This document shows, one piece after another, positions 50,481 through 58,664 of a DNA stretch of 64,000 nucleotides; the first letter of the stretch is position 1, and each line of letters opens with the position of its first letter. Under the pieces are notes generated by a model. It was not told where the DNA came from, searched no databases, and saw only the letters and a list, made by a program, of their open reading frames with translations. The DNA comes from an uncultured Prevotella sp. (GTDB lineage Bacteria; Bacteroidota; Bacteroidia; Bacteroidales; Bacteroidaceae): assembly GCA_946405145.1 (NCBI GenBank), contig CAMJGE010000002.1:124001-188000 (forward strand), in the 5' to 3' direction. A program made the translations under genes and the position numbers.

Positions 50481-51006
50481 TTACTTTGCCAACAATAATA
50501 TCGTCAACATATTTTCCGTTGCACAAATACTGGCTCTTTTTTACCCCTTCTTGCTGATAACCATTCTTTAAAAAAGCCTTTATTGAGCCTATGTTTGGAG
50601 AATACGCTCCGCCTAACAATTTATGTAATCCCAAAACATTGAATGCGAATTCTGTTACAAGACCAATCGCCTCAGTAGCGATACCTTTACCCCAAAAATC
50701 TTTGTTGCCGATAAGGAATCCCACATCTGCATACCTATGATGATGATTAATGCTTCCTATTTTAATATTACCTATATGCTTATTCGTCTTTTTGTCAAAA
50801 ATGCCAAATTGGTAATTATTTTCATTTGTAACAGAACGAAGAAAGGCTTTTGTATTTTCAATTGTATGAGTCACAAATCGGCTTTCAAGATATTGGTTTA
50901 TTTCAGGATCGTTCATCCAACGAATATACTCTTCAGAGGCATCTTCCTCCGTCAAGCGGCGGAGAAAGATGCGTTCACCTTCTAATTTTACAATGTTTAT
51001 AGACAT
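50470..51006 (-). CDS. RimJ/RimL-type GNAT acetyltransferase
   Basis: GERIFLRRLTEEDASEEYIRWMNDPEINQYLESRF, DVGFLIGNKDFWGKGIATEAI; start at MSINIVKLEG. Confidence 0.85.
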   Translation of the reverse strand: MSINIVKLEGERIFLRRLTEEDASEEYIRWMNDPEINQYLESRFVTHTIENTKAFLRSVTNENNYQFGIFDKKTNKHIGNIKIGSINHHHRYADVGFLIGNKDFWGKGIATEAIGLVTEFAFNVLGLHKLLGGAYSPNIGSIKAFLKNGYQQEGVKKSQYLCNGKYVDDIIVGKVNEK

Positions 51007-51010
51007 TTTC

Positions 51011-52144
51011 TTAAATAATTGTATCCCACTGGTCCATATCGGGAAGAGGTTCGCCTCTTTCAACTTTATTCCTGTCGAAGCCCCAGTCGTAGACTTCGTT
51101 CTTCTGAAGATCGTCAACAAATTCATCTTCTGTAATACCAACTACCGCAAGGAACTGATCTAAAGATGCAGGACGCTTTCCATCATACTGAAGTGAGAGT
51201 TTCATACCTTCATCACGAGTCATCTCACCATTACGGATATCAATACATGCCAAATGGTTGGTACGACCATGACCACGTTTAATGTATTTGCAGTAGTCAC
51301 GAATACCCTGCCAACGGCACTCAATTTTTTCATAATCGTACTGAGGTGGAATACCTTCTACAGCTTGGCCTTCCCATCCAAGTTCGCGTTTAATCGTCTC
51401 AACATTATGCTTAGTATGCCACTTAATATAACTACCAAGGAAAACTGGGTGTAGTCCTATCCTTTCAAAATCGGCCTTCGACGGAAAAACATACTGATAC
51501 AAATCTCTTTTTTCGACTTCGTGGTTAAGCAATTCATACATATCATCAGCTGTAATACCCAAATCTACAATTTGACTGAATAACTGCTCATTCATCTCAG
51601 CCATCTCGTCTGGTGTCACATATGCACGGTATTCAGCAGGGGACTCACCCCAAAACACTAACGGAATATTATAACGAACTGCGACCTGTAGAGTATGAGC
51701 ATAAACACCAGTGTGACAATGCCAGCAAAAATCGCCCGTTTTCTTTAACGAAGCTAGCATTAACTTTTTTACAATCTGCCAATTTGGCGTAAACTCTAAA
51801 GTATCAACCCCCAATTTTTTAAATACTTTCGTATTATTTTTTTGAATTAACGGCCGAAATCCCCAATGGTTAAAACGCACCACAAGGGGTTTCATATGTA
51901 ACTGGGTAACTATAAACCATAATTGGAATGCGGAATCCTTTCCACCAGAGAAAGGGACTATGCAATCATAGATGTCCTTTCCACGATATTTGTCACAAAT
52001 ATCATCTAACATTTTTCTTCGAGCATCCCAATCTATATTAGTATGCTTTTTCTCAGCTTGACGACATACGTTACACACTCCCTCTTCGTCAAATTTAATG
52101 GCCTCATGTGTGTCAGGGAGGACACATCTACTACAATATTTCAT
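51011..52144 (-). CDS. N-acetyl sugar amidotransferase (PseA/WbpG family)
   Basis: MKYCSRCVLPDTHEAIKFDEEGVCNVCR, IVPFSGGKDSAFQLWFI. Confidence 0.92.
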   Translation of the reverse strand: MKYCSRCVLPDTHEAIKFDEEGVCNVCRQAEKKHTNIDWDARRKMLDDICDKYRGKDIYDCIVPFSGGKDSAFQLWFIVTQLHMKPLVVRFNHWGFRPLIQKNNTKVFKKLGVDTLEFTPNWQIVKKLMLASLKKTGDFCWHCHTGVYAHTLQVAVRYNIPLVFWGESPAEYRAYVTPDEMAEMNEQLFSQIVDLGITADDMYELLNHEVEKRDLYQYVFPSKADFERIGLHPVFLGSYIKWHTKHNVETIKRELGWEGQAVEGIPPQYDYEKIECRWQGIRDYCKYIKRGHGRTNHLACIDIRNGEMTRDEGMKLSLQYDGKRPASLDQFLAVVGITEDEFVDDLQKNEVYDWGFDRNKVERGEPLPDMDQWDTII

Positions 52145-52147
52145 AAT

Positions 52148-53335
52148 TCAAATTATTTTATTGATATACTTTTTAACCTTCTCAATAATCCACTCCTGCT
52201 CCTCATCTGTCAAAGTCGGGAACATTGGCAACGCGAGGCATTTACTGTAGTAATCCTCTGCTATTGGCATATCACCAGCCTTCCAACCAAACTGGCGGTA
52301 ATAAGGCATAAGGTGTGCAGGGATATAGAGTACCTGAGAATATACATTATTTGCTCTCAAATAATCATACATACCTTTGCGTGTTTCAGCAGGAACCTGA
52401 ATAATGTACAGATGAAAAGCATGAACAAGACCTTTTGCACGGAACGGAGTCTTAACTGCCGTTCCTTTGAAAGCCTCATCGTACTTCTTGGCAATCACAT
52501 TACGACGTTCAATGCTCAAATCCAGGCGCTTCAGTTGGCTAATACCAAGTGCAGCCTGCATTTCGGTGATACGGTAATTGTAGCCCAATTCCTGCATTTC
52601 ATAATACCAACCACCATCGCTTTTCTCCAGATGTGCAGGGTCTTTGGTAATACCATGGGTTCGATAAAGTGCTACTTTCTCGTAAAGTTCTTTGTTGTTA
52701 GTAGTAACAGCACCACCTTCACCAGTAGCAATATGCTTAACGGGATGGAAAGAAAACACAGTGAGATCAGCATATTTGCAATTACCGATCATCTGTTTTT
52801 CACCCTTGCTATCCGTGAAGCTACCACCAGGCGCATGGCAAGCATCAACCACAATAGCAAAACCATATTCATCAGCGAGTTGGCGAAGACGTTCCTCGTC
52901 AATGGGATAACCAGCAAAATCTACTGGCACAACTGCTTTATAAGTTCCCTTTGGTGATGCTTTTAGAATATCTTCCAATTTATCCAAGTCCATCAAGAAA
53001 GTCTTGGAATCAATATCACAGAACACCACCTCTGCACCCTGATATCGGAAGCCGTTGGCAGAAGCAACAAAAGTGATAGGGGTTGTAATAATTTTGTCGC
53101 CAAGCTTAATTCCCAATGCCATAGCGCATAGGTGTAGTGCTGCTGTACCATTGCTAACCATACAGGCATATTTACAGCCAAGATAGTTGGCAAAGTCTTT
53201 CTCAAACTCGCCAATCAGTGGGCCTTGAGTCATATAATCGGACTTCAAGGCTGCTATTACGGCCTGCACGTCATCATCATTAATATACTGGTGACCATAA
53301 GGAATCGGTTTAGTAATCATAACTAAATCCTCCAA
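52148..53335 (-). CDS. pseC: UDP-4-amino-4,6-dideoxy-N-acetyl-beta-L-altrosamine transaminase
   Basis: PYGHQYINDDDVQAVIAALKSDYMTQGPLIGEFE, VVDACHAPGGSF, FSFHPVKHIATGEGGAV. Confidence 0.94.
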   Translation of the reverse strand: MEDLVMITKPIPYGHQYINDDDVQAVIAALKSDYMTQGPLIGEFEKDFANYLGCKYACMVSNGTAALHLCAMALGIKLGDKIITTPITFVASANGFRYQGAEVVFCDIDSKTFLMDLDKLEDILKASPKGTYKAVVPVDFAGYPIDEERLRQLADEYGFAIVVDACHAPGGSFTDSKGEKQMIGNCKYADLTVFSFHPVKHIATGEGGAVTTNNKELYEKVALYRTHGITKDPAHLEKSDGGWYYEMQELGYNYRITEMQAALGISQLKRLDLSIERRNVIAKKYDEAFKGTAVKTPFRAKGLVHAFHLYIIQVPAETRKGMYDYLRANNVYSQVLYIPAHLMPYYRQFGWKAGDMPIAEDYYSKCLALPMFPTLTDEEQEWIIEKVKKYINKII

Positions 53336-53341
53336 CTAATG

Positions 53342-54361
53342 TTATTTAACCACAAAGTTTGGGTCAACGAATTGTTTAATCTTATCACGCATTGTTTCGG
53401 GTGTCTCCCAGTCAGTATTATTATCTGAACTATAATGGAAACCATCAGGAACAGGAACGGCATTATGATGGTTCATAAAAGTTTCACGAGACACATATGA
53501 GACTGAAGGAAGAATCACATAATATTTGCCGAGATCAATAGTATCCAAAGCATCTGTAACAGTAATCATTTCCTCATGGAGCTTCTCTCCAGGACGAATG
53601 CCCACTTCTTTCAGAGGAAGGTTAGGTGCAATGGCAGTAGCCACATCCTTAATATGGTATGAAGGAATCTTCGGGATGAAGATCTCGCCTCCCAGATGAT
53701 GACCAATAGCATACATCACCATAGCAACGCCCGCTTCCAATGAAATGTTAAAACGGGTCATGCGCATATCGGTAATAGGAAGTTCCTTTGCACCTTCATT
53801 ACGCAAACGAGTAAAGAAAGGAATCACAGAACCACGAGATCCCATCACGTTACCATAACGTACCACCGAGAAACGGATATCCTTCGAGCCCTTAATATTG
53901 TTAGCTGCAGTAAATAGTTTATCACTGGTCAGTTTTGTTGCGCCATAAAGGTTGATGGGTGCACATGCCTTGTCCGTAGAGAGGGCAACCACATCATGTA
54001 CACGGCAAGCAAGTGCGGCCTTAATCACATTTTGTGCACCGTGAACATTCGTCTTAATACACTCTTCCGGGTTATATTCGGCTGTATCCACCTGCTTGAT
54101 AGCTGCTGCATGAATGATAACATCAACTCCTTCACAGGCGCGAGTTAAACGCTCCAAATCACGAACATCTCCAATAAAGTATCTCATCATCGGATATTTT
54201 GCCTCTGGATACTTCAACTTTAGCTCATATTGCTTCAATTCATCACGAGAATAAATGATAATTTTCTTTACATTTGGATAATCACGAAGTATTACTTCAA
54301 CAAATTTTTTACCAAACGAACCAGTACCACCGGTAATCAAAACTACTTTTCCGTTAAGCAT
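53342..54361 (-). CDS. pseB: UDP-N-acetylglucosamine 4,6-dehydratase (inverting)
   Basis: LITGGTGSFGKKFVEVIL, IIHAAAIKQVDTAEYNPEECIKTNVHGAQNVI, VVRYGNVMGSRGSVIPFF. Confidence 0.95.
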   Translation of the reverse strand: MLNGKVVLITGGTGSFGKKFVEVILRDYPNVKKIIIYSRDELKQYELKLKYPEAKYPMMRYFIGDVRDLERLTRACEGVDVIIHAAAIKQVDTAEYNPEECIKTNVHGAQNVIKAALACRVHDVVALSTDKACAPINLYGATKLTSDKLFTAANNIKGSKDIRFSVVRYGNVMGSRGSVIPFFTRLRNEGAKELPITDMRMTRFNISLEAGVAMVMYAIGHHLGGEIFIPKIPSYHIKDVATAIAPNLPLKEVGIRPGEKLHEEMITVTDALDTIDLGKYYVILPSVSYVSRETFMNHHNAVPVPDGFHYSSDNNTDWETPETMRDKIKQFVDPNFVVK

Positions 54362-54414
54362 AATTATTTATTTTTAGTATTATCAATAAATTATTCACAA
54401 CAATAATTCAATCC

Positions 54415-55200
54415 TTATATATGCTCCTCTACTCCACGGAAATGAACGTTTAACTCATGTAGATGCTCAAGAAGCGTACCTAATGGCGTGCCCTCTGTCA
54501 TCTTAGCTAAAGCATTGACGTCCTTGGGGAAGCACTTGCCACCATAACCAAACTTACCATCAGGACCGGGAACGTAAGTGTGGGTGTCATTGATATAACC
54601 TGAGAGGAGGACACCAGTATGCACCTTTCGCCAGTCAGCGCCCATTTGCTCACAGTATTCACGGCAAGCATTGAAATATGTTACCTTATAAGCGCCAAAA
54701 ACATTATGTATATACTTGGTCAGTTCTGCCTCTAATGGAGTCATCACGGTGAACTTCTTACCAACAAATATTTTAGTGAGCAGTTCGTGAGCACCTGTGA
54801 ATACCATTGTCTGCTTCTTAAAGTCCTCTATATGAGTACGCTCAGTAAGAAACTCTGGCATATAACAAACTTGATGGCCTGTCTCTTTAGAAAGACGATC
54901 ACTTGTTCCTGGAAGAATAGTTGTACGAACGAATACTGGCACATTTGGAAGATTGGTTATCAACTCCTTCATAAGTGTGAGATCTTGTGTACCATCATCT
55001 TCTGTAGGAACATGAATCTGTAAGAATGCAATATCAATATTGCTCAGGTCATCATTGTAACCTTTTGGAGGGTCACTAATGAACAATTTGCACTCGGGGT
55101 TGTTATGTTCCAACCAGTCTTTGAGGGCCCCACCAACGAAGCCACATCCAATAATTCCAACTTTTATCATTGTCTTGTAAATTATAGTTACTATGTTCAA
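54415..55200 (-). CDS. Short nucleotide-sugar dehydrogenase-like protein lacking the usual C-terminal UDP-binding domain
   Basis: KVGIIGCGFVGGALKDWLE; FGYGGKCFPKDVNALAKM; 261 aa. Confidence 0.82.
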   Translation of the reverse strand: MNIVTIIYKTMIKVGIIGCGFVGGALKDWLEHNNPECKLFISDPPKGYNDDLSNIDIAFLQIHVPTEDDGTQDLTLMKELITNLPNVPVFVRTTILPGTSDRLSKETGHQVCYMPEFLTERTHIEDFKKQTMVFTGAHELLTKIFVGKKFTVMTPLEAELTKYIHNVFGAYKVTYFNACREYCEQMGADWRKVHTGVLLSGYINDTHTYVPGPDGKFGYGGKCFPKDVNALAKMTEGTPLGTLLEHLHELNVHFRGVEEHI

Positions 55201-55267
55201 TTAATGTTCTAACTGGCAGTATCGAACTGCGTCGCTGAACAACAACCTATGCAGTCAGAAGTCTATT

Positions 55268-56062
55268 TCAAAGAAGATTATCCTTCTCTATATCTCTAAA
55301 ATATTTATATGTACCGTGCTTCAATTCATCGGTAGCATCTTCATCGCAAACAATGATTGCATGTGGATGCTGCTGTAAACAGCTGATAGTCCACATATGG
55401 TTAACAGGCTCTTCTACTCCGTGACGAAGTGCACGGGCTTTGTTGTGGCCATTCACCATGATCATGACCTGCTTGGCATCCATCACAGTACCAACACCTA
55501 CTGTAAGGGCTGTCTTGGGCACCTTATTAACATCATTATCAAAGAAACGGCTGTTAGCAATGACCGTATCGGTAGTTAGGGTTTTCTGGCGAGTACGGCT
55601 CTGCAAGCTTGAACCAGGCTCGTTGAATGCGATATGACCATCGGGTCCAATGCCGCCCATGAACAGGTCTATGCCACCAGCAGCAACGATGGCCTTCTCA
55701 TAATTCTCGCACTCTGCTTTCAAATCATTGGCATTGCCATTCAAGATATGGACATTTTCTTTTTTTATGTCGATGTGACTGAAGAAGTTGTTCCACATGA
55801 ATGAATGATAACTCTCTGGATGATCTTCAGGCAGGTTTACATACTCATCCATATTGAATGTGATCACGTTTTGGAAAGAGACCTTACCTGCCTTGTTTAA
55901 GGCAATCAGCTCTCTGTACATCCCCAGAGGTGAACTTCCTGTTGGGCAACCCAACTTAAAAGGCTTGTCAGCCGTAGGATTAGCTTCATTAATACACTTG
56001 GCCACATAGTTTGCAGCCCACTTCGACATTTTCTCGTAGTCGGGTTCAATAATTAATCTCAT
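55268..56062 (-). CDS. nagB: Glucosamine-6-phosphate deaminase
   Basis: [58 protein letters not shown]. Confidence 0.96.
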   Translation of the reverse strand: MRLIIEPDYEKMSKWAANYVAKCINEANPTADKPFKLGCPTGSSPLGMYRELIALNKAGKVSFQNVITFNMDEYVNLPEDHPESYHSFMWNNFFSHIDIKKENVHILNGNANDLKAECENYEKAIVAAGGIDLFMGGIGPDGHIAFNEPGSSLQSRTRQKTLTTDTVIANSRFFDNDVNKVPKTALTVGVGTVMDAKQVMIMVNGHNKARALRHGVEEPVNHMWTISCLQQHPHAIIVCDEDATDELKHGTYKYFRDIEKDNLL

Positions 56063-56146
56063 ACTTTTTTTGTTATTAATTGTTTTTATCCGGAGGACCT
56101 GCCACTAAAAAGCTAAAACAGGGGGTTTCCTCAGGAGGATTTATAA

Positions 56147-56425
56147 TTATTGCCTATTCTTAAGTGATTCAACCATCAGATGCTTTTCGTTAACAAGTAT
56201 CTCATTTCCTGTAAAATCTCTAATACAGTCTTCACATAACGTCGTGAGGTAAATAACATCAGACTCGCCTTCTTTCACTACATGAACAGCACGCATTTCA
56301 TGCTCCCCATATATGTCAAGACAGAATTTGTTCCAGCACTTTGCTTTCTCGAGCATATGGTTTTCCCATCTTTTTAGGTCGTCAGAGCTTGTAACGTCCT
56401 TTATCTGAATCTTAACGTATCCCAT
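56147..56425 (-). CDS. Hypothetical protein
   Basis: 92-aa ORF between nagB and rfbC. Confidence 0.5.
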   Translation of the reverse strand: MGYVKIQIKDVTSSDDLKRWENHMLEKAKCWNKFCLDIYGEHEMRAVHVVKEGESDVIYLTTLCEDCIRDFTGNEILVNEKHLMVESLKNRQ

Positions 56426-56464
56426 TAGCTATATTTTACAAAACACCCCTGTGGCGTATCAAAA

Positions 56465-56529
56465 TCTGATAAGGAGCAAGGATTGCTGGAGTTGCTAATA
56501 ACCAGCAAGAGCCCTGCTCGATTATCAGA
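56465..56529 (-). terminator. Long nested stem-loop at the end of the rfbC-like gene
   Basis: TCTGATAA/TTATCAGA 8 bp, GAGCA/TGCTC, TTGCTGG/CCAGCAA; followed by ATTTTGAT on minus strand. Confidence 0.5.
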
Positions 56530-57076
56530 AAGGGCTATCGAAATCTTTGAGTAATTGATGCTTTGTATCTTTTTCACTTAAGATTGCCAGAGATTTTGGA
56601 ATTCGCCAGTCAATACCAAGAGAATCATCAAGTATAGATATACCACCCTCGGATTCGGGGTGATAAAACTCATCACACTTGTACTGGAACACAGCTTCAG
56701 GGCTTAGCACGGCAAAGCCTTTAGAGATGAACATTGCCAAGTGATTATCCTCTGTTAATTCTACTGCTACATGTTGACCATAGGTAGGGGAGTCTTTTCT
56801 TATATCCACAGCAACATCCAATACAGCTCCCTTGACGCAGCGAACTAACTTGCTTTGAGTATAGGGAGGACGTTGGAAATGGAGACCACGCATCACACCG
56901 TAAGAGGATTTACTCTCATTATCCTGAACGAAATGGATTGTGTGTCCAAGAATAGGGGCGACTTTTTCATCGAACTCCCTTTGAGAGAAGCTCTCGAAGA
57001 AGTAGCCTCTATTATCACCAAATACCTTTGGCTCAATTATGAGAACTCCTTCTATTGCTGTCTTTATTACGTTCAT
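56525..57076 (-). CDS. rfbC: dTDP-4-dehydrorhamnose 3,5-epimerase
   Basis: GVLIIEPKVFGDNRGYFFESFSQREF, VMRGLHFQRPPYTQSKLVRCVKGAVLDVAVDIR. Confidence 0.93.
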   Translation of the reverse strand: MNVIKTAIEGVLIIEPKVFGDNRGYFFESFSQREFDEKVAPILGHTIHFVQDNESKSSYGVMRGLHFQRPPYTQSKLVRCVKGAVLDVAVDIRKDSPTYGQHVAVELTEDNHLAMFISKGFAVLSPEAVFQYKCDEFYHPESEGGISILDDSLGIDWRIPKSLAILSEKDTKHQLLKDFDSPF

Positions 57077-57165
57077 TGTTGTATTTTGTATCTTCGAGAA
57101 TGGGCAGGCTTCTCATTCTTTTCAATTTCGCATCATACTACCTGCTCCTAGGATATTATTTATGA

Positions 57166-57858
57166 TCATGGAATCTCATACTCTTCTATTTTCTCTTCCT
57201 TTTCTTCTCTATGACCGTATCCTTCTATATGGGCAACAATCAACATTAGTATCACAATGTTTACAACAAATTGGATAATATAATTAATCCATAGATGGCC
57301 GCATATTGGCTCCAACAGTGCCCATGCAAGAGAAATATAATATGTAAAACATGCACTAATCACAACCATCATTGTTGCCCAGAAAAATACATTGAGACTT
57401 CTATTTGAACTTCTGAAAAGATTTATGAATATTGCTAGAATCCCACTAAGCATTGGGAGTAAGGTAACTAAAGCACCAGTTAACGTATGAATAATAGGAT
57501 CACGCTCTTCAAGTATCTTTTGATATACTTCATCAGATCGCTTCAGTTGCTTTTCATCAACCTTTGGTGATAAAAGTGAACGTAATTTCTGTACAACTCC
57601 CTTTCTATTGTGCTCAATCTCTATCAGATGGTCAATCTCCGCAACAAAAGCGGTATCCTCTTTATATCGTTGTTTTGCTTCCTCTAGTTTCATCATGTAG
57701 TCAACCTTGTAGGAATTAATCACTGTATGACTGAAGCCATAGTGGTTATCAGTAAGCACCAGTGCTAACAATGCAAGTATCGTCAACTTAACCTTTGTAG
57801 AAAGTGGAACCTTCTCATCAGCGAAATACTTATATATTGCATCTACAAGATTACCCAT
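57166..57858 (-). CDS. Membrane protein of unknown function
   Basis: 230 aa with several TM segments and a central coiled region. Confidence 0.6.
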   Translation of the reverse strand: MGNLVDAIYKYFADEKVPLSTKVKLTILALLALVLTDNHYGFSHTVINSYKVDYMMKLEEAKQRYKEDTAFVAEIDHLIEIEHNRKGVVQKLRSLLSPKVDEKQLKRSDEVYQKILEERDPIIHTLTGALVTLLPMLSGILAIFINLFRSSNRSLNVFFWATMMVVISACFTYYISLAWALLEPICGHLWINYIIQFVVNIVILMLIVAHIEGYGHREEKEEKIEEYEIP

Positions 57859-57939
57859 CTAAATATACAAATCAGTTGGTAACAGAGGGGAGTCGAACCC
57901 CTTATTGGTTTCTACGGTAACCTATCCCATCCATAATGG

Positions 57940-58019
57940 CTTCTATTATCACCATATACCTCGGGCTCTATTATGAGGACTTCCTTCTATTGCTGTATTT
58001 ATAATGTTTATTGTTGTAT
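57940..58019 (-). pseudogene. Partial duplication of the rfbC 5' end
   Basis: ttctattatcaccatatacctcgggctctattatgaggacttccttctattgctgtat... aligns with 57005..57083; start ATG changed to ATA plus 1-nt insertion. Confidence 0.8.
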
Positions 58020-58021
58020 AA

Positions 58022-58426
58022 CTATCCTAACAAAAACAACCCCATGATATAATAGGCAACTATCACTACAATTAATTTAGCTAACCATAATAACCATGGA
58101 ATGATATTATACTTTTCTGGCTCATTAAGGATTACATCTTCTTCATTTTTATCCCTATTTTCTTTCTTTTTAGAAACATAATATGGATACCAGATTAAAA
58201 TTTGAACAAAATATTGAAACAAATCAATAATCAAAACTACAATGAACAAAATTAATGGAAGACGAAGTTCCACTGGAATCATGCTCAATGCTTTATCAAC
58301 ATTCTCAGAATTGGTATGTTTGAAAATCCAAACTATACCAATACCAGCATATGCCAAGTTTCGACTAAGGTTACTTACATTCGTCGAATAACGAACATAA
58401 TCTTCTCGGATCTCTTTTAACGTCAT
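58022..58426 (-). CDS. Small membrane protein
   Basis: 134 aa, about two to three TM helices. Confidence 0.55.
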   Translation of the reverse strand: MTLKEIREDYVRYSTNVSNLSRNLAYAGIGIVWIFKHTNSENVDKALSMIPVELRLPLILFIVVLIIDLFQYFVQILIWYPYYVSKKKENRDKNEEDVILNEPEKYNIIPWLLWLAKLIVVIVAYYIMGLFLLG

Positions 58427-58435
58427 AATTTTTTA

Positions 58436-58597
58436 TTATTTCTTTTCACCAGGCCCTGTTCCTAAAGCCTTTCGTGAATGAACTTTAGGAGCAGAAGTCC
58501 CCCCAGTCTTTACATACGCACCAGTTTTCGAGAAACGTCTTGAAGGTGTTTCTTTCTGATTAGTCCGAGTGGTTGTTTTCTTAATCTCTTTTACCAT
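58436..58597 (-). CDS. Small basic protein, 53 aa
   Basis: own translation, not in ORF track: MVKEIKKTTTRTNQKETPSRRFSKTGAYVKTGGTSAPKVHSRKALGTGPGEKK*. Confidence 0.45.
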   Translation of the reverse strand: MVKEIKKTTTRTNQKETPSRRFSKTGAYVKTGGTSAPKVHSRKALGTGPGEKK

Positions 58598-58664
58598 TGT
58601 TACGTTTAGAACTCGTATAGTACTTTATGTTTTTATCAAGTAGAGCGATAGTCATTTTGTGATG

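Noticed and set aside
52043-52957. 304-aa + strand ORF
   Set aside because: Fully antisense to pseC; no recognisable motifs, Cys/His/Ile-rich shadow frame
57877-57903. Functional tRNA gene
   Set aside because: Only a T-arm/CCA-like 3' fragment; acceptor strand is too short and no upstream D-arm or anticodon arm seen
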